Shown here: positions 12,701-25,605 of the stretch, piece by piece
Layout of the letters: each line of letters begins with the position of its first letter
How positions within the stretch are numbered: the stretch's first letter is position 1
Origin: Rachycentron canadum
Lineage: Eukaryota; Chordata; Actinopteri; Carangiformes; Rachycentridae
Direction: 5' to 3'
NCBI GenBank assembly: GCA_038496675.1
Contig: CM076671.1
Span: 9,474,660 to 9,538,659 of the forward strand
Length of the DNA: 64,000 nt
The notes under the pieces: model-generated
Databases searched by the model: none
Seen by the model: only the letters and a program-made list of their open reading frames with translations
What the model was told of the DNA's origin: nothing
Made by a program: the position numbers and the translations under genes

Positions 12701-15700
12701 TCCTCTTGCGAAACCATGTTTCACACAAGTATGTAAAAGACGATATGGAGGAAAAAAACATCTGGTTGCAAGTTTTTGACATTAATCTGCCTTTGCAGCT
12801 CCAGCGAGTCAGTTAAATCCTCAGCTAAACCGAGCCATATGCAGAGATTTCAGGAAGGGATGTACATTATTGAGAAAATTTCAGTTTGAGGCAGAGTATT
12901 TCTTAAAGCTTTAGGCGTAATACTGCCTGTTTCCTGTCACCATTTCTTTTGACTGCAATGTCAGTCTCTGAGCTTACACATCAAGTTATTTCAAGCTGCT
13001 GATGACCACATTGTTAAAACGCAATGTGACAAAAATGCTGATTGTCAAAAAAATGTGACCTTCAGTGGCCAGAAATCAAAGAAACAGCTCCTTGTGGATC
13101 CTTAAAGTGAGCTGGAGGGGAAGAAACAACACTTTCTGTTTGGGAGTTTTGCTGGTATCTTTGTTAATTGTTAACAAATCTAATCAAAGTGTGGGTTAAT
13201 ATTTAGTTTTTGTGGCCAAAAAGTTGTATCAACTCACTTTAAGGAGGATAAAACAACAAGAAAGGATCTCTGGACTCTGTCAGTTTGACTCAAGTTCTGA
13301 GTCACTTCTTGTGGGTGGAAAAGTATATGAAGAGTTCCTGACACCAGACTTTTATTTTTAGCAAAAGGTGATTGCATGGGTCTTTTGGGAGATCCTATCC
13401 AGCAGGTGCTGTTGTGATGTGGGCCGGTAGAACATAAAAATCTCCTCAGGTAGCATTTAGTTATAGTTTTTGTCAGTATTCCTTACAACCTGGGGTCACC
13501 TCTGTGGAGGAAGTCAAGGCAATGACACTGCATTTTTTGGGAAGGAGGTGATGACGTTAGGTGTCCTCACTAGGAGTTACATGCTGCAGTATGTCACTTC
13601 ACACTCATGACATAACATATCACCAACAGCCTGTTGATGATGTGTGGTGGAATTAAAAATATCACCTTTTGCGTGAATTGGCATATTATGTCAGACTGCT
13701 GTCCCAGTGTCACAGCACGTCATCCTGATCACATGCCTGACAGGAGAGTGACAGTTGAATGACCTCTAAACTGATTTCTTGAGTTTGTAAATCCTTAAAT
13801 TCATAAAAATATTTGTTAGCAGAAGTTAGATGAAAAAAAACGACAGCCAGCTTAGCTTACAATAAAAACTAGGGAAGAATAACTAGCTTGGCTCTATTCA
13901 AAGTTCAATAAAAAGTCATGATGTTTCTCAGTTGATCGTGTAGATACATGCAAGATCCACCTACTTCTGGAGTCAAGCTAAACTCATTGTGTGCTAGTTC
14001 TAGCAAACAGAAATGAGAAAGGTTTCAATCTTCTCATAAAGCTCAGAAAAACTGTGAAGAATAATATTTCACAAAAAGTTAAACCAATTTGAAATGGAGT
14101 TTAATATAATTGTTCTTGTGAACACAACTTTTATTTTTGCTTTCAAACTGACTGATGAATATTTTTATTCTCCTCAAAAAACTGCTTTTTTATTTCCAAA
14201 AAACAATTAACACAGTGTCTCTCTGCACTACACATATCTTTCAGTCGCTGGGATGTCAACTGAACCATGATGAATTGAGTTATAAGACTCCATTGATCAG
14301 TACAGTTTTACTGATAGACTCAGCTGTTTGCATAGATGTGTTTTCTGTTCCTTCTTTATCACTTTGAAATCTGCATTTAAATTTAAGACATAGACAAACA
14401 ACAGCACATGAATGGCTAATCATGCACTTTCATGAGTGTGAATACGATAATGAACTGATAATGATTTCCATAATTTGAATTCCTGGTGGATATTACAGTT
14501 ATTTTTGCTGCCTGTGTTAACACACACGCAGAACAGAAGATTCTTAGACATCCTATGATTTAATTATGACAAGGAGGACGATGAAAACATGTTGTGGACT
14601 GGAGATACTTAGTTAAAACATTAAAGGCTGAAATCTCGAGTTGCGAGTGAGTTTCATTTCAATTAAAATGAAAACAACCTGGTATCACGATTGCACATTT
14701 AGGCAGCTACTAATTAGACATTGTGCAAAAATTACAGAAGTCAATTTATGCCACCCAAAGATAAGAATAACAATTAAGTATTTGTTCAATGTCAACAATG
14801 ATGATATCTCAATTTTTATTTAGTGGCGGAAATTAGCTTTTAGAACAGGTTCCATTGTCTTATAATCATTAAGACCACTCCCACAATTATGACCCAGCAG
14901 ACCTTGTTAATTTAAACTATAATTACTTATTTAAATGAGTTTTTCAAAGAAGCTCGTTCATGCTTGGATTTGCATGATAATCACAAAGACTTTTTTTGAC
15001 AGTCCTTGTCATTTCCACGTCAATAGACAACTTCCTCTTTTCGTTATTAGACGTTTAAATATTGCAGGTTATGACGCACCATCTCATCACGACAAATATG
15101 ACACAAATAACATTCTCTAGATTAAAAACTTTCCTTAAAAACTATGACGACAGTAAATCAGGATTATTATTATTATTATTATTACTTCCTCATCTTTTAT
15201 AAGAAAGAATATACTGAAGTAATTTCCCGTGGGAAATGAGTTTTACATCAGTTTACACTGTAGTGTATTTTGAAAGAACACGATTTAATGACCAATTTGC
15301 TTCATAATTATTCCATTTTCTCATAATTATAAAAAACTTTGTCATTAATTTATTGATGTTTATCCTATATACCAGTGTATAATCATTACTTTTAACAAGT
15401 TTTTGAAAATTTCAATTTATAATTGATATATAATCGATTATAATTGATTGAATAACTGATCATTCTACGATCGGTTTTTATATTGACAATTTAATTTTTT
15501 TCAAAATATTGTCACTTCTGTTGTATTTATAAGATGCTAAAATATGAATTTACATCTCATAAATGACGACTTGCCTTAAGTATGAGACTAAATCATAATT
15601 GTAGGAAATTGTTTTTCATAATTATTGAAGTAAGAGAGTTGCAGAAATGAGCTTCCACAGAAACAGCTTCCACATGACTGAAATCTACTAAAGAAATCAC

Positions 15701-18700
15701 CTTTAATCACCTTGTAGAGGTCTGGTTTTACTGTATCAAGTTAAAGAAATTACCATAAATGAAGAGTTGTTTCTGTTTAATCAAACCCCTCTGAGCACTC
15801 CCTTCATGACAGAGAGCTATGCCTCGTATTCTTGTGGGAAATGTGAGACATTCAGAGGATCTTGGTAATCTCCACAGTCCTTGGGGATTAGGGGCAGTCG
15901 AAGACAGGTTTTATTATACAAGGGAGGAGGAAGGGGCCGATTAATGCAGAAGTCCAGATTTATACAGAAACCTGTCGCCTGGATTGAAGATTCTGTTCTT
16001 ACAAAACAGTGTGTGTCAATTTTGGTAAAAGACAAAAAAAAAAAAAACCCACATCACAGGCAGGAAGTCTCTGCTAGACAGATCATTATGGGCTATCCAT
16101 CAAAACGCCTCATGGTTTCTATTTTGTGCCGTCAGACTTTTTGTGGGATGAATGACAGTTATTATTAGATGAAATTGTTCAATTGTGTAAGAACTAGACC
16201 AGATTCAACAAAGTCCTCTTTATTTTTATTATCGTATAATTAAAATCTTTTTTTTTTTGTGTGATTCTACTGAGCCCTAATTGTGGGACAGATACAAGCT
16301 GGAAACCACTCACGACTTTCAAAGACTCAGTGTCAAAAGAAAACAAACAGGACATGGTTCAAAGCAGGCTTCACATACTGCTCAAAGGTGGATTGGCTTT
16401 CAGAAATTCCTTCGTAGTTTGTGTGGGTAGATGTGACCTTTGCAGCGTACAGTCTCCCATTTATCCTCCATATCTACATGGACCTAGAGGACTGGCTGAC
16501 ACCTCACAAAGCTGCAAAGATTAAGATGTCAAGCAAAGGTTAAGGCTAAGACGCTAAAGCTACTAAAGCTGCACACACCAGGTTGTTGTGTGCCTGGATT
16601 TCCTCAACACTGCTTGTTGTGGGTTTGTTTAAAAACCAAATGAACTCGAGGAACTCTGGAAGAATGAAGCTACAGTACCTGAAATGCAGCTAAAACTGAA
16701 TAAACACAGACAGACCATCCAGTCTCCAGAGGAAGGTTTCTTTATACAAAGACGACACCTGATTTTGTTTTGAAATTTAAATGTAATAAGTATATGCAGG
16801 CTGCAGCTCCTAACATGGTCTCTTCATAGTCTAGTTTTCAATAAAACCATATCTTCACACCCTTGCTTGCCTGGACACTTTATCTTTCTGGAAGCGTTCT
16901 CTGCCCCCTCGTCTCCTCACCAGCATCCCTAGGGCTTTTCCTTTATTGCCTAAAATAGCATCTCATATCTGCGACCAATGAAGATCACAGTGCAGTGCCA
17001 GTCTCCTCGCTCATCATTTTTCTCCTCACTCTCTCACTCTTAATCAGTGTGTCTTTATAGATTTGTCAGGGAGGGTTACCTGCCGGTATTACCCACTACT
17101 GGGTTATGTTTTGAAGGGGAGAGCGCAGTATTCATGGATCACGTTGAGCTGAAAGAGAGTGAATTGCTTGTGTTGCTTGATTGTCGGGCAGTGAACCTGC
17201 TGGGTGCAGATGGGGATCATTTCGCCTGTAATTGCTCAGATGAGTGAAACCTCCTAGTCCAGATATGTGATGAGACTTCCCCTGGTCAAGTAGCTTCACT
17301 ACCACCTTGACAACAACCTACCCCTGCTGGATCTCTACCCGCTCACATTTCTCTTTCATTCCTCTAATTGTCGGTCTCAACTATTTGTGTGGAATTTGTC
17401 TTCCTCCGCTGTGTTTTATAGCTCTTCACCTTTGTCACTCCTGCTTCCCACGAGTGAATCGAATCACCTACAGTTAAGATGGTTAAGCTGGAGATCGAAC
17501 CAGGCTAATACATTATATGCTTGGAGTGAGGACTGACTGTTCCCACAGCTGAGAGGTTCATTCAACACCTCCCATCAGTTTAGCAAGTGTTTTACTTTGA
17601 TTTTGGTGGAAAATTAAATATTCACAACAGAACAGGCAGAAATTAAAGTTGACCTCTTCCATTTTAAAAGTCAAAAGCGCGTGGATCAAGTGCATTTTAA
17701 TGGTGGAAAAAATGGTTCAAGAGGGTTGTTTGGGGCACAGTATTCAATAACAACATTTCTACGACCCAACAGAGCTTTGGTGCCTTCCTGTGGAGGTTTT
17801 CCAGGCATGTACAACTAGAAGAAACCCTGGGGTAGACCCAGAACTCGCTGGAGGGATTATATATCCCATCTGGCCTGGGAACGCCTTGGGATTCCCCAGG
17901 AGGAGCTGGAGAGAGGAATGTCTGGAATACCCCACTTAGCCTGTTGCCACCATGACCCAACCCTGGATGAGTGGAGGAAAATGGATGGATGGATGGATGG
18001 ATGCAATAATCCAATTAGAGTGCCATCTCCGATTCCCCTTAAAAGGCAGGCACGTTGGCAGGCTGCCATCATAGCAGCGTTTCACACAGAATTTAATTGT
18101 GTTTGTGGTGAGTTAATTACATATTGTGACTGACCAGTGAGAGTCACAGTCCTGGCTCACCTTGAGGGGCAACAAAGGGCTGAGTGAGTCAATATAAAGC
18201 TGCACACATCTCCATAATAAGGCAACTGCACAAATCACAACGTTTCACATCTTTTCTGTTCCTTAGGGAGCAACACCAATGTTAACTATCATCTCTGTCA
18301 AATCTTTTCTCCGACTGAAGTTAGCACACTGACCAGCTAACCCCCGGCCCGTGTCAGCACATTATAACCTCTGAATCACTACCAGAAAGCACAGTAAGAA
18401 ACCATGTTCATTGGCAGAGAAAAATTACAAATGGCCCCTTTAAACTAATTTTATACTGTGCTCTTGTTCCTCTTAGAGACGGGGTTAATTCTCCTGTGTT
18501 TTATTTAAGAAATTAAGTAACTCACACCTTAAAACCTTTAGTATTTAAAGTGATTTTAGGGAGATGATTGTAGTGATAAAAATGGTCTTTTTTGTCGGAC
18601 AGTCATCCCTTCTATGGGGCTTGAGGGGTTAAAGGATCCCTCGTGGGCACAGAAACACCCTTAAAATGGATTGGCTCCAACTGTGCGAGTTATCAACACC

Positions 18701-21700
18701 TTGACTTCAGTGTGAAATCGATGTGGTCTTACACTTGTTTTCCAAGTTTCTCCCTCTCGCAAACTCGACCGGGTCAGAAAGTGATTTCATTGACAGCGCT
18801 TGTGGGAACGGTGCGAGATGGAGTCGGCGCAGAGAAAACTTCGGAGGCGCACCCAACTAAAAGCAATGTGATGTTTTTTCAATTTTCAAAACGATGAAAT
18901 AAATAAGATTGTTGTCGATCCAGACACTTTTTGCTCGGGCTACTTCTTCAGGGGCATAAATAGTCTCCATTAAGGCTTTTATCATGAAACTGGCAGTGTC
19001 CTTGATGGTAGTGAGTGAATTAACAAGGCAGATATCGATCGTTTGCCGTGAGTTTCCTCTGTAGCTTTTTGATGGTGATTGAGAGAGTGAGAGAGAGACA
19101 ATGAGAGGACAGAGACGGAGAGAGGCTGATCAATACTGTTTGCAGGTTTGCTGTGTGGGGAAAGGTGACACGAGAAGGGCATGAACAAGGTGTCGGATTG
19201 ATCGGGAGCAAAATGCGACAAGCTGATTTTACCTGGGAACAACCTTGCATGATCACACACGCTCGCGTTGCTTTAGCTTCTGTATATTCACTCAGAGCTG
19301 TCGGAGAACATTAGATTTTGGCTCGATCAATCAGGTATATGAGAACACTGAAAATGTTCCCACTTTGTCCCTTTCAGGCGTGAAAGACTTGAAAGCCATT
19401 GAGCACATTAGCAAAGAGCTTAGGCACCGGCATGGAATAAACCGGGGCGGATGACAGATGATGTTTTAGAGGGATGGATGGTGTGGAGGAGTAGTTTTAG
19501 CTCTGGAAAGCCTCATCAACAAACAATCCATTTTAGATCCTGAGATTTCACAGGAAACTGCTACAAACATCTTTGTGTATTAACAATACATGTAATGACT
19601 AAATGTAACCCTTAACGGAGAGTTCACACTGGCGGGTACAATTTTGCGTCATGTCTGCTGGATGTCTAAATAGGCAGGTGCTCGCTAACACGTTAGCCAA
19701 ATCGACTTCAACCCATTCAGACCTGAGGCGCTCTTTAAAAAAAAAAAAAAAAATGTTCGAAAACCTCCTAAAACCTGAGGCTTTGCTGAAAAAACATGAC
19801 GGTCACTAAAACCTTCGTTACCTTTAAAGCAAATAGACACATGAAATAAAAACCATTTAAGATCTTAAACTTTAGGCTTTTCTTATAAATTTGCCGTTGA
19901 AATAAAAAAAAAAAAAAAAAAGGAACATTCTGGTGAAGGCACCGATTTAGACTAAAAACCAGAAGTTGACGGCTTGAATGGTTAGCAGTTTGTCAGTGTC
20001 TAAATCTTCTGTCAATGTAGCCCCCCCCCCCGGCCACTGTCCGAACCACAACTTAAAAAACCTTTTGCAGATAAAACTGAAACAGAAAAATGAATGAAAT
20101 ACATTTCCCACAATGACTTTCACCTTCCTGACACAAGTCTCAGCCCATTACAGTGCATTTCATCGTCACGTGGCCCCCAACCGCACAAATAAAACTACTG
20201 CAAGTTTAAAAAGCAAAGACACTCTCTGTTGGAGAGAAATGCATCGACTGAAAACACTAGACAATTTAATTAAATGAGCGCCACCTACTGGTGATGCTAT
20301 GGTCACGGTTTGCTCGAAGAAATGCTGTAAAACGCTCCATTAAAATGACGCACAAGAGAAAAACTCAGCAATTCATCCAACAAGTAATTATTCTTGACCT
20401 TCATAATCTGACCCTGCCTCCTGTCCCTGACATGAGTAAGAGGAGCGCTTTGACATTTGCTGCTCTTTGTCAATGAAAGCGCAGACGCAGAAAGGTGGTG
20501 TTGCATGAACATTTATTGATCTGGCTGTCTCGCGGTTAGCTGTACAGATAGATGATAGGCACAGGAGGTAGAAAAGAGTGAGCCCTTTTCCAGGAAGTAC
20601 AACAAAGGCCGCTTTGTGAGGCGCTCGTGTGTGTCCATCCATCTCATGTTGTCGGTTCAACCCGGTGAAGATGGCAGGGTAATTCACTTAGCTTCCACTG
20701 TGGATAGCCATTATCTCTGGGTGGTGTGCCTGTCGGCGGGTGTGTTCTGCCGTGATATCATCATGGCATTCACTCAAGTATATATCACAGCCGATTGATA
20801 TCTGCCATCTGACAATAATTGTTAAATGGTGGACCTTTTAAGGCTGTTCAGTCTTTCCTCAGTGATACAACGTCTCCCTCAGTTAACCAAATTTCTCAAT
20901 TCAGCAGTGAACCTGAAATAATTTCAGCTGCACTGACGCTCTCATTACAAGAGCTCCAGGTTTACGTTTGCTGTTTTTCTATTTAGAAAAAGACGACTAA
21001 TCAATGCTCTGCAGATCAATGCATTTAAACAGAATGCATCATGTTAGTGTCGTATGGCAAAGCTCGTTTCACTGTTTCGTCTTGAACATGTCGAAAACTC
21101 TTAAATTCCTCTTTTTATGAAACAAAGTGAAAAAAATGAGACAAATCCTTTGTTCTTTGTCATCTGTATCAGTTTATTTTTAAAAAATGACTGCAGTCAT
21201 CTCTTGTTGTCAGTGATGTCTTTCCTCTTTTATTCTATCCTTTGTAAAAATTTGGCAAAATACTATTATTTCTTGGGCTGCAAAGAGTCGAAAAGTAAAA
21301 ATTGCAAAGCACAGTAAAATGGGGCTCAACAAACAGGGAATGTAGATGAAATAGCTGTAGTAAAAGCATAATTTCCTTCCTTTTAGATCAGGCAGAACAA
21401 AAAAATGCAGGCAGGAACAAGAAGACAAAAAGACAAAAACATCTGGGCTGCAGTCGAACGGTTAAAAAAAAATTCTAAATTGTTTTAATCTCCCTCAATG
21501 GAAAACATCAAAGATGTGAAGGAGAATTCATAAGAATGAATCACAAGGCTGTATGCCTACAATTTCAGAAAATGTTCCACTCCTCCTCCTAAAAAAGGAT
21601 GTTTTGAGTTTATAGGTACAGTGACCACTGGTTACTCATCAGACGTAACAATAAACTACAAAACGCTTGTCATGTACAATAATAATATGTTCAATAACTG

Positions 21701-24700
21701 GTTAGTCAGTGTAGCTTCACAGTAGAAAAGGGTGGGAAATGGTTAATGGTTAATTATTAGCAGGACTTAATGACGGTTTTTACAGATGTGTCAACTCAAA
21801 TCTGAAAAGGAAGTTGGTCCAGTTGACTTCATCTCTCAATTAGAAATAACATGAGAACCTTCAGACGCACCTGTGGAGGGTTTAACTTTAACTTTATAGT
21901 AATTCAGTTTAAGTATTTCACCAGATGAAATGTGCAGGTGTGTGTCTTGGCACTGCTTTTGTCAACACCAATAGTCCAAACTCGCACTCATCTAATCGCA
22001 CAGTCACATTCGCACACTCAGGTATGGAGTGTGAAACCCACAAACCATAAGGGATCTGATTTTGGGAACCGGTCCAGCTCATCGCAGCAAGTTTCTGCTC
22101 TTCTCGGCCAAATCCAGTCCACCGGGGGTTCCTCACAGGGACAGAACATCAAATGGAGAGCACTGCTGCACGCCAGCGGGGTAACAAGTAGTCCCAGAAA
22201 GGAGCACCAACAAGCCATAGGATGGCAAGGAAAAGGAACTGCATCATGTTTTGGGAGCTGAGCTTCCACGTAATGGGGTTTAAAAGAGAAGCCTGCAGAA
22301 CGACGCTGCTGTAAAATGTCCTTGAATCTAAATTCTTCATTTCGTTGTTGACTGAAAGCTACCAAAAAGTAAACTGCAATCCTGAGGAGAGAGAGAAATA
22401 AAAAACGTTGGGCTTTTTACTCTGCCTTGATATTGGGCTGCTGTCTGACACCGTAAGGTCATGATGATCTTTGCACACAAGATCAACGTTTTCAATTTCC
22501 CTTTTATCTATGTTGTTTTTCTTTTGAAAAACTTTTTTGAAAATGGCTGAAAGTCTGCCGGCGCCAGCTCCCTCAGTCACCTCACCGTTATGCCGGTCAT
22601 CACTGAACTCAATAGATAAGAGCAGAAAGCTGCATCTGTCAGCTGAAAGGCTTCTGTGCGGTTGGGTTACAGCGATTTTTTTCTTTTTCTTTTTTTGAAA
22701 CGCTGTGATCCAGAAACACGAAAGGTGGTGCAGACGGGGAAAAAAAAGGTATTACCAGAGAGACACAGGGGCAAATTGGTGTGGAAAAAATAAAAATAAT
22801 TTCACATCTGCTGAATATTATGTGCTATACATGCTTTGCATTGATTTCTGTGTCATTACTCTCTAACATCCTCAGACACACTCCATGATGTTTTTCATTT
22901 AAACCCTAATCACACTGTCAGTGCACTCCATCTACCTCCACTGCTGTCATATTTTTCTGGTTCTTATTTCTTTTTTAACTGCAACAGGATGTGAAAAAAA
23001 TGTAGTTTCATCCACCTTCAGTGTGGCTCGTGGTCTTTTAACAGACAGGTTCTTCAACCTGTGTATCATTAGCTGGGCTCACAGGTACCATCTGAACTGA
23101 ATGCTGCATCCTGCTGTAACTTAGTTCAAGGAGGATGGCGGGGCGATCTAACTGAAATAAAATCCTTATTAGCCAAGCAAAGCACATAAAGTGATGAAAA
23201 AGAACATGCTATCATCTACAGCCAGATTAATAGAGAGTTTTAGTTACTTACGCCAACATTATCTTGGAACAGAGACCAAAGCAAAGGCGAGCTAGTATGT
23301 GTGGGGAGGTTTGACTTTTTGCTTTCTTATTCGGAGTTAAATAAAAAGACACCAGGCAGTTAGCTTAGCATGACTTTAAATCACGAAGAACTAGAATTAC
23401 CACCTTCAGGTTGTATGCCTCTGCTAACCAACCAAGATACTCCCCTTCATGAGTTACAACAGTGAATAATGGCTACAAGTGATTTTGGGAGGGCCACGCT
23501 GACCTTTGACCTGTGATCACAAACATCTAATCAGTTCAACTTTGAGTCCAAGTGGACATTTGTGCCAAATTTGAATAAAATCCCTCCAGTTGTTATTGAG
23601 CGTCACAAGAATGGGACAGATGTGTGGACGGACAGCCTGAAAACATCCAGCCGGCTCTGACTGCCTGATGGTTTTATCCCGCTGCCAAACACAAGAGTTG
23701 CTGGAAATATGGTCACAATAACAATCAATTATGGCCACAAGTTTTATTGCTGAACTTCATGATGCCACAGTGAAGCTGACCTTTGACCTTGTGGATGCAA
23801 AAATTTCACCTCATCATTTTATCCCATGAGACGTGTTGTTAAATTGTGTCACTATTAGCCAACAGTTACCATGACCTTTAAACTTTGACCACCAAATTAT
23901 CATCAATCCGTCCTCGAAACGAAGTGAATGGTTGCACCAAATTTTGAGAAATTCTTTAAAGGCGTTACAGACGGACGACTAGAAAACATAAAGCCTCTGA
24001 CCCTGACTGTTTTTATCTGTTTATATTTGGAGATATTTGTTGGCTGAGTTTCCTCAGTCGTTCCCTGGATTTTTCCTCCTGGACTTATTCAGAGTTCAGA
24101 CACGACAGTGGTATTGATCCTCTCATATAACTCAAGGAAAGATGCTAAGAGCTAACTGAGATGCTAACAACCATCATTAAATGAATCTGTGTTTGTCTCG
24201 GCAGGAATTTCTATTACATCACCATGCTACGCGACCCTGTGTCACGCTACCTCAGTGAGTGGAAACATGTGCAGCGTGGGGCCACTTGGAAAACAGCGCT
24301 CCATATGTGTGATGGCCGTACGCCCACTCAGGACGAACTCCCCGCCTGCTACAGCGGCGAAGACTGGACAGGCGTTCCCCTGGCAGACTTCATGAACTGC
24401 CCTTCTAACCTCGCCAACAACCGGCAAGTCCGCATGCTGGCCGACCTCAGCCTGGTGGGCTGCTACAACATGTCCTCAATGAGCGCCCTCGAGCGAGGCC
24501 AGGTGCTGCTCGCCAGCGCCAAGGCCAACCTGCGGAACATGGCCTTCTACGGCCTCACAGAGTTCCAGCGCAAGACGCAGTACCTGTTCGAGCGGACGTT
24601 CGGCCTGCGCTTCATCCGGGCCTTCACGCAGATCAACAGCACACGCGCAGCCAGCGTGGGAATCAGCGAGAAGGTGCGGTGGCGCATCGAGGGGCTGAAC

Positions 24701-24979
24701 GCCCTCGACGTGGAGCTGTACGAGTACGCCAAGGAGCTGTTCCTGCGGCGCTACCAGTACAACCGGCAGAGGCAGCACCAGGAGGAGCGGCTGAGGAGGC
24801 GGCAGGAGAGGCAGCACAGGCAGCGGCTGCACAGGACCTATCTGGCCGAGCTGTGGAGACTCGGAGGAGGAGGAGGAGGGGCGGAGGAGGAGGAGGAAGA
24901 GGAGGAGGGGGGGGAGGTGAAGGTGCTTGAGGAGGTGACCACCACAGAGGACTACAGCAGTCAGGTGGAGCGGTGGTGA
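6231..24979 (+). CDS. hs6st3: Heparan-sulfate 6-O-sulfotransferase 3 (two coding exons)
   Basis: Coding exons are 6231-6772 and 24205-24979 (542 + 775 bp, 438 codons plus stop). The enzyme moves sulfate from PAPS to the 6-OH of glucosamine in heparan sulfate, as a Golgi type II membrane protein. Residues 1-7 are cytosolic, about 8-26 form the signal anchor, and a variable acidic stem follows. The PAPS 5'-phosphosulfate loop is HIQKTGGTTFGRH (97-109), the conserved CGLHADWTEL segment (151-160) carries the family's catalytic-type His, and the 3'-phosphate motif is LRDPVSRYLSEW (189-200). The ATG at 6231 is preferred because of its Kozak context and the family's M-D/E-E/D-K/R-F/S-N start. The wording FYYITMLRDPVSRYLSEWKH and the C-terminus TEDYSSQVERW match HS6ST3 rather than HS6ST1 or HS6ST2, and OXGR1 lies downstream as on human 13q. 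The human protein is 471 residues; the difference is mostly in the stem. A Gly/Glu run near the C-terminus is repeat-derived. Confidence 0.93.
6810..7210. repeat. Degenerate (CATT/CACT)n region with tandem duplication
   Basis: Just inside the intron the DNA consists of ACTC, CATT and TTCA tetranucleotides in loose repetition. Within it a 44-bp unit is repeated perfectly head to tail at 7011-7054 and 7055-7098. This is a young tandem duplication within an old low-complexity stretch. Confidence 0.8.
11222..11332 (+). mobile_element. Decayed tRNA-derived SINE-like fragment
   Basis: A GGTTCGAATAC box resembles a tRNA B box. It is followed by a tail close to ATCAAATTAAAGGC, which resembles the 3' end of tRNA-type SINEs in fish. 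The A-box half is poorly preserved. Family assignment needs a repeat library; this is a resemblance only. Confidence 0.4.
17690..18003 (+). mobile_element. 3' end of a non-LTR retrotransposon (LINE) with (GGAT)n tail
   Basis: The stretch with CTGGAGGGATTATAT, then GGCCTGGGAACGCCTTGGGA and CCCCAGGAGGAGCTGGA, ending in GGAAAATGGATGGATGGATG, has the look of the very abundant 5'-truncated LINE 3' ends of teleost genomes. The tetranucleotide tail marks the 3' end, so insertion is in the + orientation. Only the last few hundred bases are present and no open reading frame survives. It lies in the hs6st3 intron. Confidence 0.75.
23480..23985. repeat. Two adjacent copies of an interspersed teleost repeat
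   Basis: Two similar blocks occur, about 23500-23640 and 23770-23980. Both contain CTGACCTTTGACCT, a later run on the theme of (A)CCAAATTT(T)GA(A/G), and GACGGAC near the end. This arrangement is typical of a repeat found many times in fish genomes. It is non-coding. The element class is not evident from the bases. Confidence 0.6.
24205..24979 (+). CDS. hs6st3: hs6st3 coding exon 2
   Basis: The acceptor is CTCGGCAG|GAATTTC. The exon encodes residues 181-438: the 3'-phosphate binding strand, the NLANNRQVRMLADLSLVGCYN block and NMAFYGLTEFQRKTQYLFERTF. A basic, Gln/Arg-rich coiled-coil-like tail follows, then a Gly6 and Glu-rich run, then the conserved TTEDYSSQVERW terminus before TGA. Third positions are strongly GC-rich, unlike the flanking DNA, as expected for a selected exon. 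Long open frames on the opposite strand here are composition shadows. Confidence 0.95.
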
Positions 24980-25605
24980 GGAGAACACGGGAACTAAAAT
25001 CACCAATGCACTGACTGATCGCTGTTTGGTTCATTGTGCTTTACTCTCCTCTCTCCGTCTCCCTCCGTCCGTCTCACCTCTGCTGTGAATCTGCCAAAAC
25101 CTCCTGCCCTCGTAGCCTCATGACGCTTTGATGGACTGCCCAACGGTGTCTTAATATTTATGATGGATGTATTTGTCATGGCAACATAAACATTTTCTAT
25201 TTATGTCTTTCTTTTTCTTATGAAATCACAGTTGTGAAATGTATTTATTCATTAGCAAGTGCTTTGAATGTTCTCAAAGCAGTGGAAATGTTTCTTAAAT
25301 TTCGCTAAGAATTAGAACTGAAGAGGGATTAAAAAAAAAAAAGTGCCTCATGAAGAAGGCCAATTCTCGTACATTTTCAAATTGGTGAGTGACTTGAAGG
25401 ATCCTCTGTGTCATGTTTGTAAACTAGCGGTGTATTGATCAGTGAAATCTTGTAGTTACTCTTTGGTGTTTGGCTTCATAAGAATATCAAAGCACAAACC
25501 TGGCGATAGTCTGCAGTGTGTTTTTCTTCCTGCGATATAGAGAAACAATCAAGGCAATTTTCTCGCAGGAAATGTGTTCAATAAAAATATGCAGCATCCA
25601 GTGAT
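24980..25605 (+). other. hs6st3: hs6st3 3' UTR
   Basis: The sequence after the TGA is AT-rich and non-coding, with TATTTAT-type segments. It ends shortly after the first canonical AATAAA at 25580. The exact cleavage site is inferred. Confidence 0.6.
25580..25585 (+). terminator. hs6st3: Poly(A) signal of hs6st3
   Basis: This is a canonical AATAAA about 600 bp after the stop codon, the first clear signal on the + strand downstream of hs6st3. A longer 3' UTR using later signals cannot be excluded. Confidence 0.6.

Larger units (their letters stand above)
6773..24204 (+). other. hs6st3: hs6st3 intron 1
   Basis: This 17.4 kb phase-2 intron contains no coding exon I can support. It holds tandem repeats at 6800-7210, a hairpin at 8811-8862, a SINE-like unit near 11222-11332, a LINE 3' end at 17690-18003 and a duplicated fish repeat at 23480-23985. 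It also has poly(A/T) and poly(C) tracts, including C10 runs near 12182 and 20022. The corresponding human HS6ST3 intron is far larger, so this is a compact teleost form. Regulatory elements may be present but cannot be recognised without alignment. Confidence 0.8.

Noticed and set aside
24476..25006. 176-codon open frame on the - strand over hs6st3 exon 2
   Set aside because: It is Leu/Pro-rich, the complement of Gln/Glu/Gly-rich codons in the real exon, and has no recognisable fold.
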